Part shown: piece after piece, positions 7,587 through 16,619 of the stretch
Numbering within the stretch: position 1 is the stretch's first letter
Layout of the letters: the number at the start of each line of letters is the position of its first letter
DNA from: Nitrososphaerota archaeon
Lineage (GTDB): Archaea > Thermoproteota > Nitrososphaeria > Nitrososphaerales > Nitrosopumilaceae
Direction of reading: 5' to 3'
DNA length: 38,478 nt
Assembly (NCBI GenBank): GCA_022573895.1
Contig: JACZTB010000013.1
Span: forward strand, 1-38,478
The notes under the pieces: generated by a model
Told to the model about the DNA's origin: nothing
The model's database searches: none
What the model saw: only the letters and a program-made list of their open reading frames with translations
Made by a program: the position numbers and the translations under genes

Positions 7587-8270
7587 ATGTCCGATGTTTT
7601 GTTTGTACAAAATTCTAGAACTGAAAGTTCTGGATATTTGGGTGATCTTCTCAAAAATGATGGCTTTGAGATTACTTCAGTCAATGCAAAATATGAACAA
7701 CTTCCTGAAAAAGATTTCTCCCTAGTTGTAATTTTAGGAGCCTCTGAAAGTGCAAATGATGATTTACCATATCTTAAAGCAGAACAACAACTTATCAAAA
7801 ATTGTGTTGAAAAAAATATCCCTGTTCTGGGAATCTGTTTGGGTTCTCAACTAATTGCTAAAACTTTTGGTGCTAAAGTATACCGTGGACCACGAAAGGA
7901 GATTGGATTTTACAATGATTTGAAAATTTATAACGGCACTGCATTTTTTTCTGGTTTTAAAAATCCCTTTACTGTCTTTCATTGGCATGACGATACTTTT
8001 GATTTGCCTGAAGGTGCCGTTAGATTAGCCTCGTCTGAGCATTATCTGAATCAAGCCTTTCAATACAAAAGCGCAGTTGGATTACAATTTCATTTGGAGG
8101 TAAATGAGGAGATGGTAAATTTGTGGCTTGATAATACGGCTGAAAAACTGCAAAAAATTCCTCATATAGATCCAAAAAAAATTCGCTTAGATATTGATGA
8201 AAATATTTTAACTGTAAAATCAAATATGAAGAATTTTTACAACAACTTCAAATCATCATTCAATCTTTGA
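7587..8270 (+). CDS. Class I glutamine amidotransferase domain protein (GMP synthase-like)
   Basis: The 227-residue protein is a stand-alone GATase1 domain. The nucleophile elbow is LGICLGSQLIA with Cys84, and the His-Glu pair of the triad is in LQFHLEVNEE. Such domains release ammonia from glutamine for an acceptor enzyme, or act as hydrolases of gamma-glutamyl compounds. KVYRGPRKEIGF after the elbow and the HWHDDTFDLPEGA stretch resemble the GMP-synthase-like GATase family found beside varied genes. No synthetase partner lies next to it, so the acceptor is unknown. The gene is transcribed alone. Confidence 0.82.
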   Translation: MSDVLFVQNSRTESSGYLGDLLKNDGFEITSVNAKYEQLPEKDFSLVVILGASESANDDLPYLKAEQQLIKNCVEKNIPVLGICLGSQLIAKTFGAKVYRGPRKEIGFYNDLKIYNGTAFFSGFKNPFTVFHWHDDTFDLPEGAVRLASSEHYLNQAFQYKSAVGLQFHLEVNEEMVNLWLDNTAEKLQKIPHIDPKKIRLDIDENILTVKSNMKNFYNNFKSSFNL

Positions 8271-8276
8271 CCAAAG

Positions 8277-8286
8277 TTTAATATAC
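8277..8286 (+). promoter_or_regulatory. TATA box for the acyl-CoA synthetase gene
   Basis: TTTAATATAC is centred about 30 bases upstream of the ATG at 8313, consistent with a near-leaderless message. Confidence 0.5.
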
Positions 8287-8312
8287 TTAGTTTTGATTTT
8301 ATCGATCGAACT

Positions 8313-10430
8313 ATGGTTGCAGTAAAGAAAATTTTTGAAGAAATTATTCAAACAAAACACAAAGTAATCACCGAAGAATTATCAAAATCTTTCCTCAAAA
8401 GTTATGGTGTTAAAGTTCCACCTTTTGCACTTGTAACTACCGCTGAAGATGCAGCAAAGCAAGCAAAAAAGATTGGTTTTCCACTTGTAATGAAAGTAGT
8501 CTCACCACAAATCTTACACAAAACTGATGTTGGTGGAGTTAAAGTTGGATTAGAGAATATCAATGATGTAAAAAAGACATTCAATGACATGTATGGTCGC
8601 CTTTCTAAAAAGAAAGGGGTAGAAGTTAAAGGAATCCTTCTTGAAAAGATGGTTTCAAAAGGTGTTGAGCTAATTGTTGGTCTTCAAAATGATTCTCAAT
8701 TCGGTCCTGTAATTATGGTTGGACTAGGTGGTATCATGACTGAAGTTATGAAAGATGTTGCATTTAGAATGCTTCCAATTACAACTTCAGATGCAAAATC
8801 AATGATAAATGAACTCAAAGGTTCAAAACTTCTCAAAGGATTCAGAGGAAGCCAACCAATTGATCTTAACATGGTTTCAAAAATGTTGGTTCAAATTGGA
8901 AAGCTAGGAGTTGAAAACGCTGACTATTTCAATAGCATTGACTTTAACCCTGTAATTGTTTATCCAAAATCCTATTTTGTAGTAGATGCAAAAATCCTTC
9001 TTAATGACAAAGTAAAGAAAAACTCTATTTCTAAAGCAAAACCCAACAAAGAATTTATGGAGAGATTTTTCACTCCAAAAACAGTTGCTCTAGTTGGAGC
9101 TTCTAAAACTAAGGGTAAAATTGGAAACTCTATCTTAGATAGTCTTGTAAATTATAATTTCACAGGCAAAGTTATACCAATTAATCCAAAAGCAGACAAA
9201 ATCTTTGGACTGAAATGTTATCCGACAGTTGCAGCAGTTCCTGGAAATGTTGATCTTGTTGTAATATCAGTTGATCTTTCTATAACTGCACCTGTCTTAG
9301 AAGACTGCGCCAAGAAGGGCGTTCACAGTGTTGTAATTGTTTCAGGTGGTGGAAAAGAACTAGGTGGAAAAAGAGCAGAATACGAAGCTGAAGTAAAGAG
9401 GCTTTCTGCCAAACATAAAATCAGAATTATTGGTCCGAACTGTATTGGAATGTTCAACGCTGCAAATCGTTTAGACTGTGCATTCCAAGGACAAGAAAGA
9501 ATGATCCGAGCAAAACTGGGCAATGTCGCATTTTTGTCACAAAGTGGAACAATGGGAATTAGCTTTTTGGAAAGTGCAGATTCATTTGGGTTATCAAAGA
9601 TGATCAGTTATGGAAACCGTTCTGATGTTGATGAAGCAGATATGATTTGGTATCTTGCAAGTGATCCTCAAACCAAAGTAATTGTATTGTATGTTGAAGG
9701 ATTTGGTGATGGACGAAAATTCATCAATACTGCTAAAAAAGTAATGAAAGAAAAGAAGAAACCAATAGTGATTTGGAAGAGCGGTAGATCTATACTTGGT
9801 GCAAAACAAGCAGCATCTCACACTGGTTCACTTGGTGGAGCTAATGCCATTATTATGGGTGCATTCAAACAAGCAGGAATTATCTCAGTTGATAGTTATC
9901 AAGAATTAGTTGCCGTATCAAAAGCACTTGCATGGCAACCAGCAGCTAAAGGAAACAGAGCTGGATTGTGTAGTAATGGTGCAGGACCTATGATTGGCGC
10001 AATTGATCAGTTTGAGAGATTAAATCTTTCACTTGCCAAAGTTTCTGAGAAGACAAAAAACAAAATGATAAAGCATTTCCCACCAACATATGTAATTGGT
10101 AATGGAAACCCTGCTGATGTAACAGGTGGTGCTACGGCAGATGACTATAGATTTACAATTCAAGCTCACATGGATGATTCGGGTGTTGATATTCTCATGC
10201 CATGGTTTGTCTTTGCAGATGATCCACTTGAAGAAGTAATAATTGATTATCTGGCAGCATTTTCAAAAAAGAGAATAAAACCAATTTTAGTTGGTGGAAA
10301 TGGCGGTCCATACACTCAAAAGATTTCAAAACTAATTGAGAAAAAAGGTATTCCAGTTTATGATGACTTGAGAGATTGGTGTGCAGCAGCATCGGCACTT
10401 TACCAATGGGGAAAACATCTAAAAAAATAG
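8313..10430 (+). CDS. ADP-forming acyl-CoA synthetase, probably 3-hydroxypropionyl-CoA synthetase
   Basis: This 705-residue enzyme joins an organic acid to CoA with ATP cleaved to ADP. An ATP-grasp domain comes first (about residues 10-235, with [21 protein letters not shown]). It is followed by a CoA-binding Rossmann domain ([20 protein letters not shown], about 245) and the ligase domains, with the phospho-histidine loop [10 protein letters not shown] at about residue 503. The ATP-grasp half precedes the CoA-binding half, the reverse of classical acetyl-CoA synthetase fusions. Thaumarchaea use enzymes of this type for 3-hydroxypropionate and 4-hydroxybutyrate in carbon fixation. The neighbouring hydratase supports the 3-hydroxypropionate assignment; 4-hydroxybutyrate is the alternative. 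Confidence 0.85.
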   Translation: MVAVKKIFEEIIQTKHKVITEELSKSFLKSYGVKVPPFALVTTAEDAAKQAKKIGFPLVMKVVSPQILHKTDVGGVKVGLENINDVKKTFNDMYGRLSKKKGVEVKGILLEKMVSKGVELIVGLQNDSQFGPVIMVGLGGIMTEVMKDVAFRMLPITTSDAKSMINELKGSKLLKGFRGSQPIDLNMVSKMLVQIGKLGVENADYFNSIDFNPVIVYPKSYFVVDAKILLNDKVKKNSISKAKPNKEFMERFFTPKTVALVGASKTKGKIGNSILDSLVNYNFTGKVIPINPKADKIFGLKCYPTVAAVPGNVDLVVISVDLSITAPVLEDCAKKGVHSVVIVSGGGKELGGKRAEYEAEVKRLSAKHKIRIIGPNCIGMFNAANRLDCAFQGQERMIRAKLGNVAFLSQSGTMGISFLESADSFGLSKMISYGNRSDVDEADMIWYLASDPQTKVIVLYVEGFGDGRKFINTAKKVMKEKKKPIVIWKSGRSILGAKQAASHTGSLGGANAIIMGAFKQAGIISVDSYQELVAVSKALAWQPAAKGNRAGLCSNGAGPMIGAIDQFERLNLSLAKVSEKTKNKMIKHFPPTYVIGNGNPADVTGGATADDYRFTIQAHMDDSGVDILMPWFVFADDPLEEVIIDYLAAFSKKRIKPILVGGNGGPYTQKISKLIEKKGIPVYDDLRDWCAAASALYQWGKHLKK

Positions 10431-11228
<798 letters not shown>

Positions 11229-11277
11229 TTATTTTCACCTTCGTTCTTATTTTATTCAACTTGAAAAATTAGAAAAT

Positions 11278-11350
11278 TATCAGTGAGCGATGATGACAAA
11301 GTCATTAGAATAACACCTCAAATGATCTAATCAAATATTCTGAGGATCAC
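11278..11350 (+). ncRNA. Candidate C/D box sRNA
   Basis: Between two genes, a perfect C box ATGATGA (11290-11296) is followed 54 bases later by a D box CTGA (11340-11343). AGTGA just before the C box (11282-11286) pairs exactly with TCACT after the D box (11346-11350), giving the closing stem. Weak internal boxes (CTCA at 11317, ATGATCT at 11322) could be D' and C'. A TATA-like CTTATTTTATT at 11246-11256 sits about 27 bases before the stem. Size and layout match archaeal 2'-O-methylation guides. The C to D' interval is longer than usual, and I did not identify a target. Confidence 0.45.
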
Positions 11351-11419
11351 TAGAAACTATTGTAACTATGGCAAAATGTGCTGATTTTTTGAATTCCTAG
11401 TGTGTTGGGGGGGAAAAGC

Positions 11420-11429
11420 TTATTATAAT
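11420..11429 (+). promoter_or_regulatory. TATA box for the A-type Fe-S carrier gene, preceded by a G7 run
   Basis: TTATTATAAT is centred about 28 bases before the ATG at 11453, predicting a leaderless message. Seven consecutive G residues at 11407-11413, unusual in this AT-rich DNA, lie just upstream. Confidence 0.55.
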
Positions 11430-11452
11430 TTGAACCGGCTTTTTTGTTTATA

Positions 11453-11803
11453 ATGGCAACTGAACAAACAGAAAAGTTGATCACAATCACTGTGAAAGCA
11501 GCTGAAAAAATCAAAGAATTCATGAAAGAAGAAGCAGAATCTCCTGAATATCTTAGAGTATATGTTCAAGGTGGCGGTTGTTCTGGTCTATCTTATGGAA
11601 TGGGCTTTGAAAAGGCACCTGAAGAGGATGATATCGTCATGGAAGAAAATGGAGTAAAATTCCTAGTTGACAGCTACAGTGTTGAACATCTTAAAGGTGC
11701 AAACGTAGACTATATTGAAAGCCTAATGGGTTCTGGATTTAAAATCAATAATCCAAATGTTACAAAATCCTGTTCATGTGGTCACTCATTTAGCACTGAA
11801 TAA
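11453..11803 (+). CDS. A-type iron-sulfur cluster carrier (HesB/IscA/ErpA family)
   Basis: The 116-residue protein from the ATG at 11453 carries the three family cysteines: one in VQGGGCSGLSYGM and two in the C-terminal CSCGHSF. These bind and hand over Fe-S clusters to target apoproteins. The protein has the full family length and no signal peptide, so it is cytosolic. The frame is open three codons further upstream to a TTG, but the TATA box position supports the ATG. It stands alone, without SUF genes beside it. Possible clients in this window include the radical SAM methylthiotransferase. Confidence 0.93.
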   Translation: MATEQTEKLITITVKAAEKIKEFMKEEAESPEYLRVYVQGGGCSGLSYGMGFEKAPEEDDIVMEENGVKFLVDSYSVEHLKGANVDYIESLMGSGFKINNPNVTKSCSCGHSFSTE

Positions 11804-11831
11804 ACAACTCATTATTTTTCATTTTTAGATT

Positions 11832-11841
11832 TCTCTAGAGA
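11832..11841 (+). other. 10-base perfect palindrome between the Fe-S carrier gene and dnaG
   Basis: TCTCTAGAGA is self-complementary and lies about 30 bases after the stop codon at 11803. It could be part of a transcription end or a protein site; nothing more can be said. Confidence 0.2.
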
Positions 11842-11904
11842 TTTCTATGCAAGCATATTTCTTGAAAAATTTCATATCTTTAATGCAAATTTTTGCGATA
11901 CCCT

Positions 11905-11914
11905 CATATATCTA
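11905..11914 (+). promoter_or_regulatory. TATA-like box for dnaG
   Basis: CATATATCTA would start transcription near 11936, leaving a leader of about 20 bases that contains a Shine-Dalgarno sequence. Confidence 0.45.
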
Positions 11915-11942
11915 AAACAAAAACCCAAATTATGATAATTAA

Positions 11943-11950
11943 GGAGATGA
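11943..11950 (+). promoter_or_regulatory. Shine-Dalgarno sequence of dnaG
   Basis: GGAGATGA matches seven of eight bases of the archaeal consensus GGAGGTGA and lies about eight bases before the ATG at 11958. Most first genes in this window lack such a site, so dnaG stands out. Confidence 0.6.
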
Positions 11951-11957
11951 ATAATCT

Positions 11958-13100
11958 ATGCCTCAATCAGGAATTGTCAAATATCATGTTAAACTTTCCT
12001 ATGAAGTTGATGGACTCGTTGAAAGAGCAGATATAATTGGAGCGATCTTTGGCCAAACAGAAGGACTGTTAGGCCCAGAGATGAATCTAAATGAACTGCA
12101 ACGAGTTTCTAAAGTAGGACGCATTGAAGTTAATGCAAAATCTACAGCTAATACTACATCTGGTGATGCTTTAATCCCGATGAGTACTGATATTGATACT
12201 TGTGCATTAATTGCTGCAGGAATTGAAAGCATTGACAAAGTAGGTCCCTTTGATTGCAAATTTACATTAGATGACATTGATGATGTTAGAGCTGCAAAGA
12301 AAGACGAGATTGTAAGACGTGCAAAAGAAATCAAGCAAAAATGGGCAACAAAAACTGCTAGTGAAGGAGAAAGTATGCTAAATGATGTTCATCAAGGTGA
12401 TTCTGGAAAACTATCAACATATGGACCATCAAAACTTACTTGCAGTTCTGGCGTCTTTGATTCTACTTGGATTATCCTAGTTGAAGGAAGAGCAGATGTA
12501 ATCAATCTTCTAAGAGCAGGATATGATAATGTTCTTGCAATTGAAGGTGCAAAAATTGATGAATCTATTAAAGAAATATGTAATTCAAAAGATACTGTTG
12601 TTGCCTTCCTTGATGGAGATAGATCAGGCGGATTTATCCTCAAAGAACTAAAATCTGTTGTTTCAGTAGATTATGAACTTAGAGCAGACAACGATGTTGA
12701 AGTTGAAGAATTAACTCCACAAAGAATTGATGAAATTCTAAGTCCTGTTGCTGATGAAATTAAAGGTGGACAACCAACACCATCACTCAAAAATGAAGAT
12801 GATAAACTAATTGTAGATGTAGCATCAAAGATTTTCCCGAATCTAAATGAAACACTTGAAGCAGTTGCACTAGACAGTGATCAAAATGAAATTTTCAAAG
12901 TTCCAATCAGTGAAGTTGTTAGTAAATTGTCAACACAATCCGGAATCAAATATCTATTACTAGACGGAATTATCACTCAAAGACTAATAGAAAGTGCCAA
13001 AAATGTAGGCATTGAATGTGTTATTGGCCATAGAATTGCTAAACTATCTAACTCTGATGGAATGACACTTAAAACATTTAGTGACTTGGGCTTAGCATAG
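11958..13100 (+). CDS. dnaG: Archaeal DnaG-type protein (Toprim)
   Basis: The 380-residue protein has the conserved archaeal DnaG N-terminus (KYHVKLSYEVDGLVERADIIGAIFGQTEGLLG). The Toprim domain sits at about 170-250, with Glu in WIILVEGRADVINLLRAGY and the acidic pair in VAFLDGDRSGG. The C-terminal part (IKYLLLDGIITQRLIESA) is typical of the family. Archaeal DnaG can synthesise primers in vitro but is also a core subunit of the exosome, where it helps recognise poly(A)-rich RNA. It lacks the bacterial zinc-binding and helicase-binding domains. The RibK gene follows nine bases later and is probably co-transcribed. Confidence 0.95.
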   Translation: MPQSGIVKYHVKLSYEVDGLVERADIIGAIFGQTEGLLGPEMNLNELQRVSKVGRIEVNAKSTANTTSGDALIPMSTDIDTCALIAAGIESIDKVGPFDCKFTLDDIDDVRAAKKDEIVRRAKEIKQKWATKTASEGESMLNDVHQGDSGKLSTYGPSKLTCSSGVFDSTWIILVEGRADVINLLRAGYDNVLAIEGAKIDESIKEICNSKDTVVAFLDGDRSGGFILKELKSVVSVDYELRADNDVEVEELTPQRIDEILSPVADEIKGGQPTPSLKNEDDKLIVDVASKIFPNLNETLEAVALDSDQNEIFKVPISEVVSKLSTQSGIKYLLLDGIITQRLIESAKNVGIECVIGHRIAKLSNSDGMTLKTFSDLGLA

Positions 13101-13109
13101 GCTTTCTAG

Positions 13110-13793
13110 ATGACTGAACTGAAGATTCAGCACATCCAAACTCTCTCTTATCTTCTCTCTAAAGGAGCAAAATACAACTTTGTTACTATCACTACTTCAT
13201 CTCTTGGAAAAAAAATTAAAAAATCACAACAAGCTGCATCAAAACACCTGCTTGAGTTAGAACAAAATAATTTCATTGAAAGATTAGTAAGCGGAAGAAA
13301 TATTTCAGTAAAAATTACCACAAAAGGTTTTTCAGAAATGATAAAACTCTTGACCATTTTACAAAAAAGCCTTAATTCTTCTCCATCTTATGTTGAACTA
13401 AAAGGAATTTTGGTTTCTGGAATGGGTGAAGGTGCATACTATATGGGATTAAAAGGATACACAAAACAGTTCAAACCAAAAATTGGATATATTCCGTTTC
13501 CAGGAACCCTTAATGTTAAACTAGATCAAAAAATTCATCAACAAGCAATTAAACAATTTGAAATTTTAGAGGGTATTAAAATTAAGAGCTTTTCAGATGG
13601 CAAGAGAACCTATGGATGGGTAAAATGCTTTCCAGCAAAACTCAACAATTCAATAAATTGTGAATTAATCATACTTGAACGAACTCATCACGATGATTCT
13701 ATTGTTGAGTTAATATCAAAAATTTGTATAAGAAAAGCTGCAAAACTAAAAGATGGTTCAAAAATTTTAATCAAGATTCCAATAAATTCCTAA
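13110..13793 (+). CDS. ribK: Riboflavin kinase with N-terminal winged helix (RbkR-type regulator)
   Basis: A winged helix-turn-helix (about residues 24-75, including IKKSQQAASKHLLELEQNNF) is fused to an archaeal CTP-dependent riboflavin kinase (about 95-225). Kinase motifs include the nucleotide loop VSGMGEGAYYMG at 102-113 and PFPGTLNV at 129-136. The enzyme makes FMN from riboflavin using CTP. Proteins with this two-domain form are known in archaea as RbkR, which both makes FMN and regulates riboflavin genes. It lies nine bases after dnaG and overlaps the end of the convergent FAD synthase gene by four bases. Its operator is not evident here. Confidence 0.92.
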   Translation: MTELKIQHIQTLSYLLSKGAKYNFVTITTSSLGKKIKKSQQAASKHLLELEQNNFIERLVSGRNISVKITTKGFSEMIKLLTILQKSLNSSPSYVELKGILVSGMGEGAYYMGLKGYTKQFKPKIGYIPFPGTLNVKLDQKIHQQAIKQFEILEGIKIKSFSDGKRTYGWVKCFPAKLNNSINCELIILERTHHDDSIVELISKICIRKAAKLKDGSKILIKIPINS

Positions 13794-14407
13794 ATTCCGT
13801 GAATAGCTTTCCCATACTCTTTTTCTATTTTAGAGCTAGAGCTTTCAGGAATTGGAGATTGTAATCTTGCAACTTTTGCATCAAGCTCGATCTTCTTACA
13901 TCCATCTATGATGAATTTCTCTTGATGAATTTGATCATAACCTAATGCAATAATTTGTGGCCTAACAAGATTAACTGTCTTAAAAATATCATCTTCTTGT
14001 CCAATTAGACAAAGATCTACCATTGAAAGTGAATTTACTAATTCTTGTCTCTGTTTTTGAGTATGTAGCGGTCTTCTTTTCTTCATCTTTTCAGATGTGT
14101 TGTCAGTTGCTACGACCACTACTAGAACATCTCCTAATGCTTTTGCCGCATTAAGTGTGTAAATGTGACCTGGATGAATGATATCAAAAACCCCTCCAGC
14201 TAACACCACATGTAATGAATTTCGCCCAATTTCAGTAAGTGTATTTCTGTCCTCGTTTACAAGTTGATTTTTTATTAATTTGTCAATTGTTGAGTTAATC
14301 ACATCTGACGAAAGCATACTTTTTTTCTTAATTATCTCAAATGCTGATTTTCCGTTAATTTGGCATACATACATGGCAGAAAGAATTGCCTTTTCACTTA
14401 TTTCCAA
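13790..14407 (-). CDS. ribL: FAD synthase (RibL-type cytidylyltransferase family) with N-terminal winged helix
   Basis: The nucleotidyltransferase domain (about residues 66-205) has the family HxGH motif in GGVFDIIHPGHIYTL (78-81), followed by LVVVVATDNT and an ISSTKI-like ESSSSKI near the end. Archaeal RibL enzymes convert FMN to FAD and are about 150 residues. Here some 65 extra N-terminal residues form what looks like a winged helix (AFEIIKKKSMLSSDVINSTI as the HTH and NTLTEIGRNSL as the wing). The gene ends inside the last four bases of ribK, so the two FMN/FAD enzymes face each other. Glycerol-phosphate cytidylyltransferase is the alternative; context favours RibL. Confidence 0.85.
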   Translation of the reverse strand: MEISEKAILSAMYVCQINGKSAFEIIKKKSMLSSDVINSTIDKLIKNQLVNEDRNTLTEIGRNSLHVVLAGGVFDIIHPGHIYTLNAAKALGDVLVVVVATDNTSEKMKKRRPLHTQKQRQELVNSLSMVDLCLIGQEDDIFKTVNLVRPQIIALGYDQIHQEKFIIDGCKKIELDAKVARLQSPIPESSSSKIEKEYGKAIHGI

Positions 14408-14451
14408 TATTCTTCTTTTTCTAAACCCTCTCTTTAATACATCGCAAAAGA

Positions 14452-15489
14452 TTACATCTTTCGATCAAGACCTTTTGCCAATCTTAATGCATCTACAAGA
14501 CCATCTGCATATCCAATACTCAAAATTGCTACCTCATCTTGACCCTCTTCTAAGAATTTCTCTGCATCTTGTATGTACAATTCTGCATTTTCTAAAATTT
14601 TTTGAAACTCTTTTTGATCTTTATAGTATGATTCAACTTCTGCAAGTGCCTCTTTAACCATTGGAACGTACTTTTCTATCATCTGAATTGAAATCTTCTT
14701 TGTTTTTTCAGAATTATCAAATGGCTCATCAATACATTCTACTAATATCTTCAAAGCATCTGATTCAGTAAAGTGTAATCTACCTGGAATGATTACTGTA
14801 TGTGGTGGTTTTCCAAAATCTTTTTTCTTCAAACTAGATATTTTACCTGAAATAATTGATTGATCCTTGAATCCAATTCTTGATGCGACAACAGCATATG
14901 TGGATGAACTTATAACATTTCTTCTTTGTCCTTTTTCTGTTTCTAATAATCCAGTTAATGCATCTTTAGGATCCAAGAAAAAATCTTTATCCTGATTGTA
15001 CTCTAATAGAAGTACTGTATGATTTCCTTCTATGAGATTTTTGTAAATTAGATAATATGGTGTTGTGAGCGATTTCATTTCACTCATTATTGTTGCAATT
15101 CTTCCAATTTTGTAAAAATGTAAACCACATTCCCCTATCATTGCAGTAAGTGATGATGAAGCATGAATGGAATATGTCTTTATTTTCTCTTTAATTGCTC
15201 TTGTTCTTAATTCAATGTGTGTAGTTGCAATGTATGGATCTCCATATGAGAGTAAAACTACTTTCTTCTTCTTTGCATTTTGTAAAATTTCATTTCCATC
15301 TTCTACTAACCATCTCTTTGCAGGCTTGAATTCTCCTTTTGTTGCATTTTTGATTTTGACAAAATCAGATTTTCCGATTGGACTAGTAAATTGTTCAAAG
15401 TAAACAATATCTGCTTTTGATAAAATATCTAGCGCCTCAAGGGGAATCGATTTGAATCCAGAAATTCCTAAACCCACAAACCAAAGCAT
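14452..15489 (-). CDS. dphB: Diphthine synthase fused to a C-terminal DUF357-like domain
   Basis: Residues 1-262 are a SAM-dependent methylase of the precorrin-methylase fold. Motifs: MLWFVGLGISGFKSIPLEAL, the SAM loop LLSYGDPYIATTH, and SIHASSSLTAMIGECGLHFYK. It trimethylates the modified histidine of elongation factor 2 on the way to diphthamide. Stand-alone archaeal DphB is about 260 residues; here an 80-residue helical domain follows (about 265-345, with EALAEVESYYKDQKEF and YIQDAEKFLEEGQ), which resembles the small archaeal DUF357 family. The start overlaps the lysK stop by one base, so it is the last gene of the lysine operon. The DUF357 assignment is from memory of the family. Confidence 0.9.
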   Translation of the reverse strand: MLWFVGLGISGFKSIPLEALDILSKADIVYFEQFTSPIGKSDFVKIKNATKGEFKPAKRWLVEDGNEILQNAKKKKVVLLSYGDPYIATTHIELRTRAIKEKIKTYSIHASSSLTAMIGECGLHFYKIGRIATIMSEMKSLTTPYYLIYKNLIEGNHTVLLLEYNQDKDFFLDPKDALTGLLETEKGQRRNVISSSTYAVVASRIGFKDQSIISGKISSLKKKDFGKPPHTVIIPGRLHFTESDALKILVECIDEPFDNSEKTKKISIQMIEKYVPMVKEALAEVESYYKDQKEFQKILENAELYIQDAEKFLEEGQDEVAILSIGYADGLVDALRLAKGLDRKM

Positions 15490-16616
15490 TACTGCATCTT
15501 TTTATCATGAAGTCTTTTTAAATGCTGGAGGGTTTTCTTAAGAATTTCTATTCCTCTTAGATACTCATCAATTGAAACCTTCTCGTCAATTGTATGAGCC
15601 TCATGTGGGTCTCCTGGACCATATGTAACAACAGGAATCTTCCACTGATTTCCAAGAACATTCATGTCACCTGTACCTGTTTTTCTGATTAGAGTTGGTC
15701 TTGAATGTTCTATATCCATAATTCCAAGGGTAAATGCCCTAACTAATGGTGAATTATGAGATGCTTCAAAAGGCTCTGTTTCATCAAGAATTGAATAAAA
15801 TGCCTCTACCCCTCTTTTCTCCGCAATTTCTTTTACTAATGTTGCAATTTTTTGTTCAGTAGATTTACAGTTCATGTCTACGGGAATTCTAATATCAAAA
15901 GTAGTTTCACATTCTTTTGGAGTTATGTTGTGACTAATTCCTCCTTTAATTTCAGTTATAGTTACAGTCAGTAACATTCCTTTAGTTTTACCATCTTGAC
16001 CTACTTCTAACCCTTCTTTGAGTTCTTTTGCAAAAATCATTGATTCTTGAATAGCATTTTTTGAAAGCCATGGTGCACTTGCATGAGAGCTATCCTCAAC
16101 ACTGATTTTAAGATTAATTGCCAACCTTCCTTTGTATGCAATTGTGACTTGTTTAACTCCACTTGGCTCTCCAAAAATCGCATAATCAATATTCATCTCT
16201 TTTTTTACAAGATTTTTTATTCCTGTAGCACTTCCTTCTTCATCTACAGCTGCTACAAAAATTATAGTTCCGTTGTTATTTTGAATTGATGCTGCAGCAA
16301 ATAACATTGCAATTAATGGTGCTTTTGCATCTGATGCACCACGTCCATAAAGTAAATCTCCCTCTTTTCTAACTTTGACTTTTCCTGGAACAACATCCAT
16401 GTGTCCACATAACATAATTTTTGGTGAACCCGTTCCTTTCTTTGCAATTAAATTCCCGACTTCATCAATTTGAATATCTTCAAATCCTAAATCATCACAT
16501 TTATCAGCTAAAAAATCTGTCATTGGTTTTTCACTAAGAGATGGTGTATACAATCTGAGTGCTTTCTCAAGTGTTTTCACTGCAAAATCTGGTGTTATTG
16601 TAAAATGAGTATTCAA
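15489..16616 (-). CDS. lysK: [LysW]-lysine/ornithine hydrolase (M20 metallopeptidase)
   Basis: The 375-residue enzyme releases the finished amino acid from LysW by cutting the bond to the carrier's C-terminal residue. All M20 metal ligands are visible: His in MLCGHMDVVPG, Asp in GRGASDAKAPL, the Glu pair in VDEEGSATG, Glu in GEPSGV and the last His in GPGDPHEAHTIDE. It lies three bases after lysX. Only one hydrolase is present for two LysW carriers, so it probably serves both lysine and arginine (ornithine) synthesis, as known for Sulfolobus. ArgE or DapE would be alternative names, but the LysW context decides. Confidence 0.9.
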   Translation of the reverse strand: MNTHFTITPDFAVKTLEKALRLYTPSLSEKPMTDFLADKCDDLGFEDIQIDEVGNLIAKKGTGSPKIMLCGHMDVVPGKVKVRKEGDLLYGRGASDAKAPLIAMLFAAASIQNNNGTIIFVAAVDEEGSATGIKNLVKKEMNIDYAIFGEPSGVKQVTIAYKGRLAINLKISVEDSSHASAPWLSKNAIQESMIFAKELKEGLEVGQDGKTKGMLLTVTITEIKGGISHNITPKECETTFDIRIPVDMNCKSTEQKIATLVKEIAEKRGVEAFYSILDETEPFEASHNSPLVRAFTLGIMDIEHSRPTLIRKTGTGDMNVLGNQWKIPVVTYGPGDPHEAHTIDEKVSIDEYLRGIEILKKTLQHLKRLHDKKMQ

Positions 16617-16619
16617 TTC

